From Neisseriaceae bacterium CLB008 (GTDB taxonomy: Bacteria; Pseudomonadota; Gammaproteobacteria; Burkholderiales; Neisseriaceae): a stretch of 64,000 bases of DNA. The notes beneath the pieces are model-generated. The model did no database searches, was not told the DNA's origin, and saw nothing but the letters and a program-made list of their open reading frames with translations. This document shows, piece by piece, positions 30,942-41,271 of this stretch (positions are counted from its first letter, which is position 1; every line of letters begins with the position of its first letter). The position numbers and the translations under genes are program-made. The stretch is taken from assembly GCA_041228285.1 (NCBI GenBank), contig CP166133.1, forward strand, positions 3,194,567 through 3,258,566. Direction: 5' to 3'.

Positions 30942-32624
30942 ATGAAAAAACTCATGCTCACCCTTGCGCTGTGCCTGCCGATGCTGGCGGCGAACGCCAA
31001 TACCAATACGACTAGCCTGTTTGGTAATGCCAATAGTGGTTTTAATCAGCAAAGCAGCCAAAACCAACAGGCCAATCAGCAGCAAATGCAAGACAGCAGC
31101 GGCGCACCGATGACGCCGATGGCGGCGAATACGCCCGTGGTTCCTAGCCGCATGTTTGGCGCCCAGCTGTTTGGCGGCATGTTCCGAAACACCGTGGGCT
31201 CTAGCTTTAACAGCAGCTACGTGGTGAACGAAGGCGACCAAGTCGTCTTACGCATGTGGGGCGCCTTTATGTTTGACGGCCAGCTGGTCGTCGACCCGCA
31301 GGGCAATATTTTCATCCCCAACGTGGGGCCGATTAAGGTGGCTGGGGTCAAAAATGGCCAGCTGAACGGCATGATTAAATCGGCCATCAGCCGGGTGTAT
31401 CGCGCCAACGTGGAAGTGTATGCCGCCTTAGGTGCGGCCCAGCCCGTGAAGGTGTACGTAACTGGGTTTGTCAATCAGCCGGGCCTATACGGCGGCGTGT
31501 CGTCCGATTCGGTGATCTCGTACTTAGATAAGGCCGGCGGGGTAGACCCAGAGCGAGGCAGCTACGTCGACATCGTGGTGAAGCGCGGCAATCAGGTGAA
31601 GGCGCGGGTGAACCTATATGACTTCTTGTTGAACGGCACGCTGTCGCCGTTACAGATTCAAGATGGCGATGTGGTGATGGTGACGCCGCGTAAGCATACT
31701 TTTTTTGTCAGCGGCGACGTTTACAATACCTACGACTTCGAGTTCGACCAGCCAAATCTAACCTTGGCCCGAGCCTTGCAGATCGCGCGGCCTAAGCCTG
31801 GCGCTACCCACGTGAGCGTGGTGCGCCGTCAGGGCACAGAAAAGCGCAGCGAATACTACCCGATCAACGAAGCTTACAACGTTATGTTGCAAGACGGTGA
31901 CAGCATCGTGGTCACGGCTGATCGTTACGCCGGCACCATTCAGGTGCGGGTAGAGGGTGCCCACTCCGGCCAGCATGCGCTGGTGTTGCCCTATGGCTCG
32001 ACCATGCAAGAGGTGTTAGACCAGATCAACCTCAACAGCATGTCGCGCGTGGAGGCGCTGCAGCTGTACCGTAAATCGGTGGCGGTGCGCCAAAAAGAAA
32101 TGCTCAACGTGGCCCTGCAAAAGCTAGAGCAGGCGAGCCTAACGTCTTCATCGGCTACCTCGGAAGAGGCCAATTTACGCGCGCAAGAGGCGCAGCTCAT
32201 CGCCCGCTTTGTTGAGCGTGCCAAGCTGGTCGAGCCCAAAGGTCAGGTGGTGTTAAGCCAGAAAAACCTCGCCAGTACGCTGTTGGAAGATGGCGACGTG
32301 ATCATGATCCCAGAGCAAAGCTCTTTGGTGATGGTGCATGGCGAAGTGATGTTCCCCAACGCCGTGGGTTGGGATAAAGGCTTAAGCGTCAACGACTACA
32401 TCGAAAAAGTAGGCGGCTACGCCCAAAGTAAGGGTAAATCTAAGGTATTGGTGATCCGCCAAAATGGCGAATCGTTGCTGGCCAGTCGCGGCACGAATAT
32501 CGGCGCTGGCGATGAGATCATGGTGTTGCCAGAGGTGAAAACGAAGAGCCTAGAAGTAACGCGAGGCATTTCGCAGATTCTGTACCACTTAGCGGTGGCT
32601 GCAAAAGTTGTGTTTGATTTATAA
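30942..32624 (+). CDS. kpsD: Capsule polysaccharide export outer-membrane protein, KpsD-like
   Basis: The product has 560 residues from the ATG at 30942, two bases after the kpsE stop. The signal peptide MKKLMLTLALCLPMLAANA has no proper lipobox, so it is of the non-lipidated KpsD type rather than the shorter CtrA lipoprotein type. The Poly_export domain begins near YVVNEGDQVVLRMWG (about 86-100). Several SLBB domains follow (FVNQPGLYGGV, FFVSGDVYNTYDF, VMVHGEVMFPNAV). It forms the periplasmic/outer-membrane part of the export channel. Confidence 0.93.
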   Translation: MKKLMLTLALCLPMLAANANTNTTSLFGNANSGFNQQSSQNQQANQQQMQDSSGAPMTPMAANTPVVPSRMFGAQLFGGMFRNTVGSSFNSSYVVNEGDQVVLRMWGAFMFDGQLVVDPQGNIFIPNVGPIKVAGVKNGQLNGMIKSAISRVYRANVEVYAALGAAQPVKVYVTGFVNQPGLYGGVSSDSVISYLDKAGGVDPERGSYVDIVVKRGNQVKARVNLYDFLLNGTLSPLQIQDGDVVMVTPRKHTFFVSGDVYNTYDFEFDQPNLTLARALQIARPKPGATHVSVVRRQGTEKRSEYYPINEAYNVMLQDGDSIVVTADRYAGTIQVRVEGAHSGQHALVLPYGSTMQEVLDQINLNSMSRVEALQLYRKSVAVRQKEMLNVALQKLEQASLTSSSATSEEANLRAQEAQLIARFVERAKLVEPKGQVVLSQKNLASTLLEDGDVIMIPEQSSLVMVHGEVMFPNAVGWDKGLSVNDYIEKVGGYAQSKGKSKVLVIRQNGESLLASRGTNIGAGDEIMVLPEVKTKSLEVTRGISQILYHLAVAAKVVFDL

Positions 32625-32639
32625 ATAAGGGGATTCAAA

Positions 32640-33782
32640 ATGAAAGTTTTAACTGTATTCGGGACTCGTCCCGAGGCCATTAAAATGGCCCCATTGGTGC
32701 ATGAGTTAAATCGGCACGAAGAAATTGATGCTCGAGTGTGCGTGACGGCCCAGCATCGAGAAATGCTGGATCAAGTATTGTCCTTGTTTGAGATTACGCC
32801 AGATTATGATTTGGATATCATGAAAAAAGGCCAGTCTCTACAAGACATTACTACTGAAATTTTAACCAAGATGACCGATGTATTGCGCGATTTTCAACCA
32901 GATTATTTATTGGTGCATGGCGATACTTCGACGACATTTGCTGCCGGCTTAGCGGCGTTTTACCAAAAAATTCCCGTGGGGCACGTCGAAGCAGGCTTGC
33001 GCACGGGCAATATGTATTCGCCCTGGCCAGAAGAAGCAAACCGCTGCCTGACCTCAGTATTGAGTGAATTGCATTTTGCACCCACGGAAGAGTCTAAGGT
33101 GAATTTACTCAAAGAGCAGATCGCTGAAGACGTGATCAGCGTCACGGGCAACACGGTGATTGACGCACTGTTAACGGTGACGAAAAAGCTTAAGACGCCA
33201 GCGTTAAAAGTGTTTATGGAAGCCCAGTTCCCATTTACCCAAGGTGATGGAAAAATGGTATTGATTACGGCGCATCGTCGTGAAAACCATGGCGACGGCA
33301 TTGTGCAAATTGGACAAGCCATCCAACAGTTGGCCGAGCGCTACCCAGACATTCGCTTTGTTCTGCCAATGCATTTAAATCCGAACGTGCGTGGGCCATT
33401 GCAGTCTATTCTGGGCACTCAAAAAAATGTGCATTTAATTGAGCCGCAAGAATACCTACCGTTTGTTTACCTCATGAGTAAGGCCACCTTGATTTTGACT
33501 GATTCTGGCGGCATTCAAGAAGAAGCTCCAGCTTTAGGTAAGCCTGTTTTGGTGATGCGTGACACGACAGAGCGCCCTGAAGCGGTTAAGGCCGGTACGG
33601 TGAAATTAGTGGGTTCTGAAACGACGACGATTGTGGCGGCTTGCGCTGAATTATTGGATAACGAACAGGCTTATCAAGCCATGGCGTATGCCCATAATCC
33701 TTATGGCGATGGGTTGGCTTCAAGTAGAATTGTTAAAAAATTATTAATTAAGAATAAGGCATCAGTTGATTATGCAAAGTAA
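32640..33782 (+). CDS. wecB: UDP-N-acetylglucosamine 2-epimerase (non-hydrolysing)
   Basis: A 380-residue enzyme of GT-B fold. It starts with [20 protein letters not shown] and contains [10 protein letters not shown] and [10 protein letters not shown], as well as [12 protein letters not shown]. It converts UDP-GlcNAc to UDP-ManNAc in the cytosol. The ribosome site AAGGGG lies upstream. Its last codons overlap the wecC start. In a capsule locus this marks ManNAc or ManNAcA in the polymer. Confidence 0.95.
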   Translation: MKVLTVFGTRPEAIKMAPLVHELNRHEEIDARVCVTAQHREMLDQVLSLFEITPDYDLDIMKKGQSLQDITTEILTKMTDVLRDFQPDYLLVHGDTSTTFAAGLAAFYQKIPVGHVEAGLRTGNMYSPWPEEANRCLTSVLSELHFAPTEESKVNLLKEQIAEDVISVTGNTVIDALLTVTKKLKTPALKVFMEAQFPFTQGDGKMVLITAHRRENHGDGIVQIGQAIQQLAERYPDIRFVLPMHLNPNVRGPLQSILGTQKNVHLIEPQEYLPFVYLMSKATLILTDSGGIQEEAPALGKPVLVMRDTTERPEAVKAGTVKLVGSETTTIVAACAELLDNEQAYQAMAYAHNPYGDGLASSRIVKKLLIKNKASVDYAK

Positions 33783-35037
33783 GCAAAAAATATCGGTAGT
33801 GGGTTTGGGTTACATTGGGTTGCCAGCGGCGGCGATGTTTGCCTCACGCCAAGTGGAGGTCATCGGGGTGGACGTTAACCAGCACGCGGTGGATACGATT
33901 AACCAAGGTAAAATTCACATTGTTGAGCCTGGCCTAGAGGCGATTGTGCAAAAAGCAGTGGCCGAAGGCTATTTGCGCGCCACCACCCAAGCTGAAGCCG
34001 CCGATGCCTTTGTGATCGCTGTACCGACGCCGTTTAAAGGCGATAAAGAGCCAGATGTTAGCTACATTAAGGCGGTTGCCGAGGCAATTGCGCCTGTATT
34101 GGTTAAGGGCAACACCATTATTTTAGAATCAACTTCGCCAGTGGGCACCACTGAAGACATGGTGAGCTGGCTAGCCGCCGCTCGACCAGACTTGGTGTTC
34201 CCAACTGAAGGCGCGACCGATGTAGATGTGTACGTAGCGTATTGCCCAGAGCGTGTTTTACCTGGCCAAGTTGTGCGTGAGTTGGTAGAAAATGACCGTA
34301 TCATTGGTGGCATTACTGAAGTCTGTTCAGATAAGGCCATTGATGTGTATCGTATTTTTGTAGAAGGCGAGTTGCTCAAAACAAATGCCCGTACCGCAGA
34401 AATGAGCAAGCTGACTGAAAATGCCTATCGCGACGTCAACATCGCGTTTGCCAATGAACTGTCGCTGATTGCTGATCGTTTAGACATCAATGTGTGGGAG
34501 TTGATTGATCTGGCCAACCACCATCCTCGTGTGAATATTCTACAACCAGGTGCAGGCGTAGGGGGACATTGCATTGCCGTTGACCCTTGGTTTATTGTCA
34601 ATAAAACGCCAGATTTGGCCCGCATGGTTAAAACCGCCCGTGAAGTGAATGATGGTAAACCGCAATGGGTGATCAATAAGGTTAACGAGGCGGTTGAAGC
34701 TTATGCCGCTAAAACGGGTAAACCTAAATCAGAAGTACAGATTGTGTGTTATGGCCTAGCGTTTAAGCCTAATATTGATGATTTACGTGAAAGCCCAGCT
34801 TTGTCTATTACATTAGCTTTGGCTTTGGCTTATCCAAATCAAGTAGTTGCAGTTGAGCCTAATGTGACGTTAGATGATCAACAGGTAAAGAATAAAGGCA
34901 TTCAATTAATTACGTATATTGAAAGTATGAATTCTGCTGACGTTGCAGTTTTATTGGTTGATCATGCCGAGTTTAAACAAGAGCTTCCTAAGTTTAAAGA
35001 TGGTTCTGAAGTGATTGATACTAAAGGTGTGTGGTAG
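33772..35037 (+). CDS. wecC: UDP-N-acetyl-D-mannosamine dehydrogenase
   Basis: The product has 421 residues from the ATG at 33772, inside wecB. The Rossmann motif GLGYIGLP (about 11-18) is present, as are the UDP-sugar dehydrogenase signatures [10 protein letters not shown] and [16 protein letters not shown], the latter with the catalytic cysteine. It oxidises UDP-ManNAc to UDP-ManNAcA with two NAD+. Composition turns AT-rich in its last 80 codons, where the variable cassette begins. Confidence 0.95.
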   Translation: MQSKQKISVVGLGYIGLPAAAMFASRQVEVIGVDVNQHAVDTINQGKIHIVEPGLEAIVQKAVAEGYLRATTQAEAADAFVIAVPTPFKGDKEPDVSYIKAVAEAIAPVLVKGNTIILESTSPVGTTEDMVSWLAAARPDLVFPTEGATDVDVYVAYCPERVLPGQVVRELVENDRIIGGITEVCSDKAIDVYRIFVEGELLKTNARTAEMSKLTENAYRDVNIAFANELSLIADRLDINVWELIDLANHHPRVNILQPGAGVGGHCIAVDPWFIVNKTPDLARMVKTAREVNDGKPQWVINKVNEAVEAYAAKTGKPKSEVQIVCYGLAFKPNIDDLRESPALSITLALALAYPNQVVAVEPNVTLDDQQVKNKGIQLITYIESMNSADVAVLLVDHAEFKQELPKFKDGSEVIDTKGVW

Positions 35038-35086
35038 TTGAATTTTGTAATTTTCAATTATATTGTAGTATAACATTTCACTAAAG

Positions 35087-35131
35087 TTATTCATGTGGCC
35101 CATTTTAAGTAAGGCCATATGAATAATTTTT
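35087..35131 (+). terminator. Hairpin with U-tract after wecC
   Basis: ATTCATGTGGCC and GGCCATATGAAT pair across a 12-base loop, followed by AATTTTTAAG. It resembles an intrinsic terminator or attenuator inside the capsule operon. Confidence 0.5.
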
Positions 35132-35297
35132 AAGGATTGTTTGTAGAGCCTGTTAGTCCGTATCAGCTCGTATAGCTTAATGTCATAGCGCTATTCTTTG
35201 ATAAGAATCAGTCAAAAGATTATTTTATATTTCTCTATGAAATAAGAATTTAATCAAATCAAAAATTATTTAATACTAAATTTTATTAGAGGTCATC

Positions 35298-37028
35298 GTG
35301 AATAAAATTATTATTGTTGGACATCCTCATTCTAATTATAAGAAAGTCGAGTTGTTATTAAGTAAATGCGGGATGTCGGCTGCACTCCCAACCAAACGCG
35401 ATAATTTAACCCCTGTTCAGATTAGTCAGATACTTTTGAAGGCGCATGGCGTAGAGGAGATATCAAAATTACAAAGAGCTGATGAGTTAAAACAAATTGA
35501 AGTCATGCCTGTTTGGCAAAACATGTCATTTGATTTGATGCTGAGTAATATAGATCAACAATTATGGGGTTGGTCTGATACTGAAGCTATATATCTATTG
35601 GAATATTGGTATCAACAGGATCCAAGTATTACTTTTGTATTGGTCTATGATGATCCTGAAACAGCTCATACACGTCTTCCTACAGAAGATCGACGTTTGT
35701 TAACTACTGACAGATTGAGGCTAAATACTCAGGTATGGACAGCATATAATTCAGTATTATTAGATTTTTACTTATCACATCGGGACCGTTCTTTATTGAT
35801 ACATTCTAATCAAGTGAATTCTTCAGTTTATAGTTCTTTGCAAAAACTAAAGAACCATATAACCGATTCATTACAGGTACCTCCTGAGGAGTCTCTCTTA
35901 TCGTTGATGTGTGCTGAAGGCATGGATGAGGTTAACTATTATGAGAATAATGAAGAACTATCAGGGTTATTAGCAAAAAAAATGATTGAAAGTGATTTAG
36001 AGGCTTGTCAAGTTTATGAAAAGTTACAGAAAGAAGCTACTTTAGCCCATAAGCCAAAGCATCGGCAAAAAATTGGTGGGCTTGATGTACATAGTAGTAA
36101 ACCTTTATATGAGAAGATGTGGTTAGAGTTAAGTAAATATGAATTGAAGCTAGAGGAGAAGCAGCTTGAGCTAGGCACTAAAAATCATAAAATATGCCAA
36201 ATGAATATTGCTGTGAAGGAGCAAGAAATAAAAAATCAAAAGGCCCTAGGAGAAATTAATGAATTTCAGGTGTCAAATAAAAAATTGATTCTAGAGAAGA
36301 AATTACAAGTACAGGAAAATGATTTATTAGTTAATCAATTACATAGAGTCCAAGAAGAGTTAGAGCAGTTGTATCATAAAGATAAAGAGCAAACTCAGTT
36401 ATATAAAGTAAATACCAAGTTAATCGATGAGGCTAAAGAAAACGTTAATAATATTAAAAGAATTACTCTTGATTTAGCTAATAGTAAGAAAGAGTTAAAT
36501 AAAACTCAAGATCAACTCAATATAGTAAGTACTGATTTAGTAGAGGCCCTTAGGGATAAAGCAGTTTCACTCAAATTAAAAAATGAAAATGAACTTCTAC
36601 TGACTCAACTTCATACTGTTCAAGAAGAGTTAGAGAAAATTTTTATAGAGATGGATCTACTGAAAAATACAACTTCTCAAAATCAGATTTACTATGGTGC
36701 CGCAGATAGAGTAAAGCAAGAGCTTGCATATAGACTTGGTGCCAGAATGATAGAGAGTTCAAAAAGTATTTCTAGCTGGTTTGTTATACCTTTTCTTTTT
36801 CATATAGAGAAAAGTCGGTATGAAAAAGAAAGATTGTTAAATTTAGAAAAAGTTAAGCTTCCTTCCTTAGACCAATATGCGGATAAATCGGATATTGAAA
36901 GAATTAAAAATCATTTGTCATACAGACTGGGTGTTAAAATGATTGAAAATAGTAATTCTATTAAGGGGTGGGTGCAAATGCCGTGGATACTATATAGAGA
37001 GGCTAAGTTGTTTAAGGAAAGAAAATAA
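35298..37028 (+). CDS. Capsule-locus coiled-coil protein with sulfotransferase-like N-terminus
   Basis: A 576-residue protein. The N-terminal 220 residues begin NKIIIVGHPHSNYKKVELLL and contain FVLVYDDPE, resembling the sulfotransferase-like domains found in capsule loci, although a convincing PAPS P-loop is not visible. Residues about 255-460 are coiled coil. They hold a repeated element, ENDLLVNQLHRVQEELEQLY (about 340) and ENELLLTQLHTVQEELEKIF (about 430). The C-terminus has two copies of a YRLGxxMIExSxSIxxW element (about 480 and 540). There is no signal peptide. It may be a scaffold or modifying enzyme for polymer assembly; the function is not assigned. Confidence 0.6.
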   Translation: MNKIIIVGHPHSNYKKVELLLSKCGMSAALPTKRDNLTPVQISQILLKAHGVEEISKLQRADELKQIEVMPVWQNMSFDLMLSNIDQQLWGWSDTEAIYLLEYWYQQDPSITFVLVYDDPETAHTRLPTEDRRLLTTDRLRLNTQVWTAYNSVLLDFYLSHRDRSLLIHSNQVNSSVYSSLQKLKNHITDSLQVPPEESLLSLMCAEGMDEVNYYENNEELSGLLAKKMIESDLEACQVYEKLQKEATLAHKPKHRQKIGGLDVHSSKPLYEKMWLELSKYELKLEEKQLELGTKNHKICQMNIAVKEQEIKNQKALGEINEFQVSNKKLILEKKLQVQENDLLVNQLHRVQEELEQLYHKDKEQTQLYKVNTKLIDEAKENVNNIKRITLDLANSKKELNKTQDQLNIVSTDLVEALRDKAVSLKLKNENELLLTQLHTVQEELEKIFIEMDLLKNTTSQNQIYYGAADRVKQELAYRLGARMIESSKSISSWFVIPFLFHIEKSRYEKERLLNLEKVKLPSLDQYADKSDIERIKNHLSYRLGVKMIENSNSIKGWVQMPWILYREAKLFKERK

Positions 37029-37130
37029 AATTGACTAATATTATATAGAAATAATCTATAAATACATTGATGATTTAGGTAAAATTTTATATAGATAACA
37101 TTAAAATATACGGATTAAAGTAATATTATT

Positions 37131-39104
37131 ATGAAGAATGAAAATTTTGTTAAAAAGGCCATTGAATACTTTCAAAGAGGCGAGTTTTTTCAGGCTAAGC
37201 TTTATTACCAGAAAGCTGCGGCACTATATGGAGAACATCTTTTTAAAAATAACATCTTGTTGTGCGAGCTGCGTATTGAGAATGAGGTAGCGCTGACTGA
37301 TGTTATTAATAGCAAAGAGCAATCTGATGCAAATAGCATAAAAAATATTGTTTTAAGTAATAAAGAAAAAAAATTAATAGCTCAGTTAATATGCAAGCCT
37401 TTAGATACAGTTGGTGCTGTAGTTAAACTTAAAGCGGATATAACCTATAAAGCTAAAACGATGTCAGAACAGTATAAGGTAGTTATTTTATTTGATTGTT
37501 TTGATATGAATGGCATTCGCATTGATGAAGTGAAAGGTGTGGGTGTTTCTGCTGTTTTTAAACAACATTTTCGTTACTTAAGTACAGGCTCCAAAGAGTC
37601 TAATAACCATATTCAAAAAACTTTAGAAATACAATTACCTAAGAATACCGCTAGTATCGATATTTATATTGCGTGTTTGGGGCTGAGGCAGAAAGAGTCT
37701 GTAAGCATTCAGATTGAAAGCTGTGTTAATAATGGAAAGAATCTAGCTAGTGTTAAATCAGCTATTTCTGTAGGTGCCAGAATTAGCGATCCTATAATAC
37801 AGGCGCCATATGTAAAGCGGTATACTTCGGAACTTGTTGTTGCCAGTATTTTGGATGAGTTTACGACGGAATGCCTTACTCATGAAGTAAATCTTATTAA
37901 GCTTACTCTTGAAGGGTGGCGTCATCAATTAGAAATATATAAACCAGATTTTTTATTAGTTGAGAGTTGTTGGCGAGGAAATGATGGGGAATGGGGAGCT
38001 CTGACTAAAGGAAGTGGGGGAGGGAAAAAACTCAGTGGTCTTTTAAGATATTGTAAAGATTCTAATATTCCTACTGTTTTCTGGAATAAAGAGGATCCGC
38101 CTCATTACGATAAATTTGGGCCGATGGCGAAATTCTTTGATTTAGCTATTACAACAGATATCAACATGACGATGAGATATAAAGAGGACTATGGTGTTGA
38201 TGTGTATCCACTATCGTTTGCCGCTCAACCAAGGATTCATAATCCTAAAGCTAGAAGTCCTAGGAGTGATAAAGCCGTGTTTGCTGGATCCTACTATAGT
38301 GATAAGCCTAAGCGGAGTTTAGATTTTAATGAAATCATGAGTCAAGTTAGAAAATCTGGTATTGAATATGACATATATGATCGAAATTATAATAAAAACA
38401 TTGAGAAGTTTTCATTTCCTGAAGTATACAAAAAAAATATTGTAGGGAACTTAGCACCTAATGAAGTTTGGAAGGCACATCAGGGTTATAAGTATCAAAT
38501 TAATATGAATACCGTTCAAGATTCACCAACAATGTTTGCACGACGTGTTTATGAATCGCTTGCATCTGGAACTCCTGTGATTAGTAATGATTCAGTAGGT
38601 ATGAGAGAATTATTTGATGATATTGTAATAGTTGGCGATAGCGAAGTTAGTATTTCTAGTAAGCTACGCCTCTTAGAAGAGTCTACGGAGAGCTATTATG
38701 AGCTAGCACGTAGAGGAGTTAGGGCGGTGATGAGAAAACATACATATGGTCACCGAATGAAAAGCATATGCCAATGGTTGGGAATTGATGTAGATATCTT
38801 TATTCCAAGAGTTAGTTTGGTGCTACGTGCTGCTAGTGTAAGGGACGTCGAAAAAGCAAAGGAAATATTTAATAGCCAAACAGCATCAAATAAGCACTTG
38901 ATTATTGAATTAGATAATTTTGATAAAGCGTATGAATATTTAAATCAAAGTGATGATAACATTACATTTTTAATGACATTGGGATGTGATTTTTACGAAA
39001 AAGAATTTGATTGTTATAAAACGGAACTTGTCTTAAAGCATAACATACAGGACGAGCTAGCTAATGAGGCCTTGGAAGATTTTATGTATTGGGGAAAAAT
39101 ATAA
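37131..39104 (+). CDS. CgeB-like glycosyltransferase with long N-terminal extension
   Basis: A 657-residue protein. Residues 1-40 form a TPR-like helical pair (AIEYFQRGEFFQAKLYYQKA). Residues 60-210 form a beta-rich region of unknown type. The glycosyltransferase part (about 235-560) has LLVESCWRGND, IPTVFWNKEDPPHYD and the CgeB/GT-B acceptor-side motif NMNTVQDSPTMFARRVYESL with GTPVISND. A short C-terminal region (about 570-657) may be a partner domain. It is related to the gene at 43048. It probably adds one sugar of the capsule repeat in the cytosol. Confidence 0.75.
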   Translation: MKNENFVKKAIEYFQRGEFFQAKLYYQKAAALYGEHLFKNNILLCELRIENEVALTDVINSKEQSDANSIKNIVLSNKEKKLIAQLICKPLDTVGAVVKLKADITYKAKTMSEQYKVVILFDCFDMNGIRIDEVKGVGVSAVFKQHFRYLSTGSKESNNHIQKTLEIQLPKNTASIDIYIACLGLRQKESVSIQIESCVNNGKNLASVKSAISVGARISDPIIQAPYVKRYTSELVVASILDEFTTECLTHEVNLIKLTLEGWRHQLEIYKPDFLLVESCWRGNDGEWGALTKGSGGGKKLSGLLRYCKDSNIPTVFWNKEDPPHYDKFGPMAKFFDLAITTDINMTMRYKEDYGVDVYPLSFAAQPRIHNPKARSPRSDKAVFAGSYYSDKPKRSLDFNEIMSQVRKSGIEYDIYDRNYNKNIEKFSFPEVYKKNIVGNLAPNEVWKAHQGYKYQINMNTVQDSPTMFARRVYESLASGTPVISNDSVGMRELFDDIVIVGDSEVSISSKLRLLEESTESYYELARRGVRAVMRKHTYGHRMKSICQWLGIDVDIFIPRVSLVLRAASVRDVEKAKEIFNSQTASNKHLIIELDNFDKAYEYLNQSDDNITFLMTLGCDFYEKEFDCYKTELVLKHNIQDELANEALEDFMYWGKI

Positions 39105-41269
39105 TGAGAACAAAAATATTATTAATATCATGGCACTTTCCCCCTTATAAAAGCTCTTCAGCTTTTAATCTTTTTAAGCGTTTAAAGGACACTGGTTATG
39201 AGTATGATGTATTACAAATTAAAAGAGCAGATAAACCAGATAATGAAAAAATGTTCCTATACTCAGAAAGTCGTTTTAATCGTTATGAAATAGAGGTTCC
39301 GTCTGAGAATGCTCGTAATCCGGAGGCAAGAGAATGCTATATTGATACTGTTTTACAGTTTTATGAAGTGTTAAAGCAAGATAATCATTACAGCGCTATG
39401 ATTTCGCACTCACATGAAATCGTTTCACACATGGCCGCTATGGAAATTAAGAAAAAGGCTCCCAGTTTGAGATGGATTGCTTCATTTGGTGATCCTATTG
39501 CTGCAAATCCGTTTAATGAATCTTATAAATTTCCAATGTTGCAGGAAGATAGTTGTACTGAAGCTGCAGTTCTAAGTATGTCTGATAGAGTCGTCGTGAC
39601 AAACATTTATCAAAAAGAACTTGTTCTTGCTACGCAAAAGCAGAGTCTTAATGAGGAGAAGTTTTATATATTGCCCCATTGTTTTGATGATCGAATGTAT
39701 CCTAATCCCTCGGCGCAACAGCAGTTAAGGCTTTATAAGGATAATATTTTCCGTTTTAAACATGTTGGAATGCTTTATAAATATAAACGAACTTCCGAGC
39801 CATTTATGCTTGGTGCCCAGCTCTTATTAAAAAAACATCCAGAACTTCGAGGTTTATTTAAACTCGAATTTTATGGGGCCAATGATCGCTTTATTCAATC
39901 AGCTATTGAATATGGTTTGGAAGATACTGTTAGTTTTAATGGTTCAGTTAGTTACTTAGAAAGTCTTAAGGTTATGAGTGAAGCAGACTGTTTATTGTTG
40001 CGTGATGCTGACTTTAGTGATCAAGGCTTATTAAATACACCATTTTACCCAGGGAAATTAGCCGATTATATGGGAGCAAAGAAGCCTATTTTAGCTGTTT
40101 CAATGGCAAGAGGATGCGTGCCGGATATGCTTGATAAACTCGGTGGAGTGTCTTGTCTTGAAGGGGATATTGAGGGCATCGCTGCTGGTATGTATACAGC
40201 TATACACCAAAAATTAAGAATTAATCTTCAAGAGTACGGGTACTACTCATATAAAAATATTGTAAAACTAGCGAGAAAAGCTTTTTCTTTCAAGGAAGAT
40301 AAACAGGTAATTTTAGTAGCAGGCCATGATTTAAAGTTCGCTAAATATCTTATGGAACAAATTGATCAAAATGATAAATACCAACTGATAGTGGATAAAT
40401 GGCAAGGGCATGATAAACATAATGAAAGTAATAGTTTAGCGTTACTAGCCCAAGCAGATACAATTTTTTGTGAATGGGGCTTAGGGAATTTAGTTTGGTA
40501 CTCTAAACATAAAAAAAGGGGACAAAAACTTATAGTCCGGATCCACGCACAAGAATTGAGAACGAGGCATTTAGATAAGTGTAAGCATGAGAATATTGAT
40601 AATTATATCTTTGTATCCCCTTACTATTTTGAGTTGATGATCGCTGAGTTTTCATTATCGAGAAAAAAATGCAAAATGATGTTTAATATGGTTGACCTAG
40701 ATTTGTTAGATAAACCTAAATTGAAAGGTTCTGAATTTCATTTGGGTATGATAGGTGATGTGCCTCAGTCGAAAAGGCTTGATAAGGCACTGGATATATT
40801 TGAGATATTATATAATAAAAATAACAGCTATAAGCTATTTGTTAAGGGTAAGCGGCCTGAAGATTATACATGGATGCATTCAAAATCTAAAGAACCAGAA
40901 ATGTCTTATTATCAAAAGCAATATCAAAGAATCAAAAATAATGGATGGCAGAACAATGTCTTTTTTGAAGGCTTTGGCCCTATTGAAGAATGGCTACAAA
41001 AAATAGGTTGGATATTATCAGTAAGTGATCAAGAAAGTTTTCATTTGTCGGTTGCAGAAGGTTTGGCAAGTGGGTCTTGCCCAGTAATATTACATTGGCC
41101 AGGTGCTGAAACTATTTATCCAGATCAATTTATTGTTAATTCAATAGAAGAAGCATCGAGTGTTATTTATAGTGGAAAAATGTTTATCAATCCCAAGTTT
41201 GAAGCTAGTAAATTTAATCTCCATACTATTACGTCTGATATCTTAAATTTATTTAATAGAGAACTTTAA
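39104..41269 (+). CDS. Two-module GT-B glycosyltransferase
   Basis: The product has 721 residues from the ATG at 39104, which overlaps the previous stop (TAATGA), with GGGGA eight bases before. The N-terminal module (1-400) starts ILLISWHFPPYKSSSAFNLF, a GT4-type opening, and has HVGMLYKYKRTSEPF. The second module (about 405-721) has HLGMIGDVPQSKRLDKALDI and SVSDQESFHLSVAEGLASG, a GT4-type C-terminal core with the conserved acidic ESF...E. Two catalytic modules could add alternating sugars, as in bifunctional capsule polymerases. That is inference. Confidence 0.78.
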   Translation: MRTKILLISWHFPPYKSSSAFNLFKRLKDTGYEYDVLQIKRADKPDNEKMFLYSESRFNRYEIEVPSENARNPEARECYIDTVLQFYEVLKQDNHYSAMISHSHEIVSHMAAMEIKKKAPSLRWIASFGDPIAANPFNESYKFPMLQEDSCTEAAVLSMSDRVVVTNIYQKELVLATQKQSLNEEKFYILPHCFDDRMYPNPSAQQQLRLYKDNIFRFKHVGMLYKYKRTSEPFMLGAQLLLKKHPELRGLFKLEFYGANDRFIQSAIEYGLEDTVSFNGSVSYLESLKVMSEADCLLLRDADFSDQGLLNTPFYPGKLADYMGAKKPILAVSMARGCVPDMLDKLGGVSCLEGDIEGIAAGMYTAIHQKLRINLQEYGYYSYKNIVKLARKAFSFKEDKQVILVAGHDLKFAKYLMEQIDQNDKYQLIVDKWQGHDKHNESNSLALLAQADTIFCEWGLGNLVWYSKHKKRGQKLIVRIHAQELRTRHLDKCKHENIDNYIFVSPYYFELMIAEFSLSRKKCKMMFNMVDLDLLDKPKLKGSEFHLGMIGDVPQSKRLDKALDIFEILYNKNNSYKLFVKGKRPEDYTWMHSKSKEPEMSYYQKQYQRIKNNGWQNNVFFEGFGPIEEWLQKIGWILSVSDQESFHLSVAEGLASGSCPVILHWPGAETIYPDQFIVNSIEEASSVIYSGKMFINPKFEASKFNLHTITSDILNLFNREL

Positions 41270-41271
41270 AT

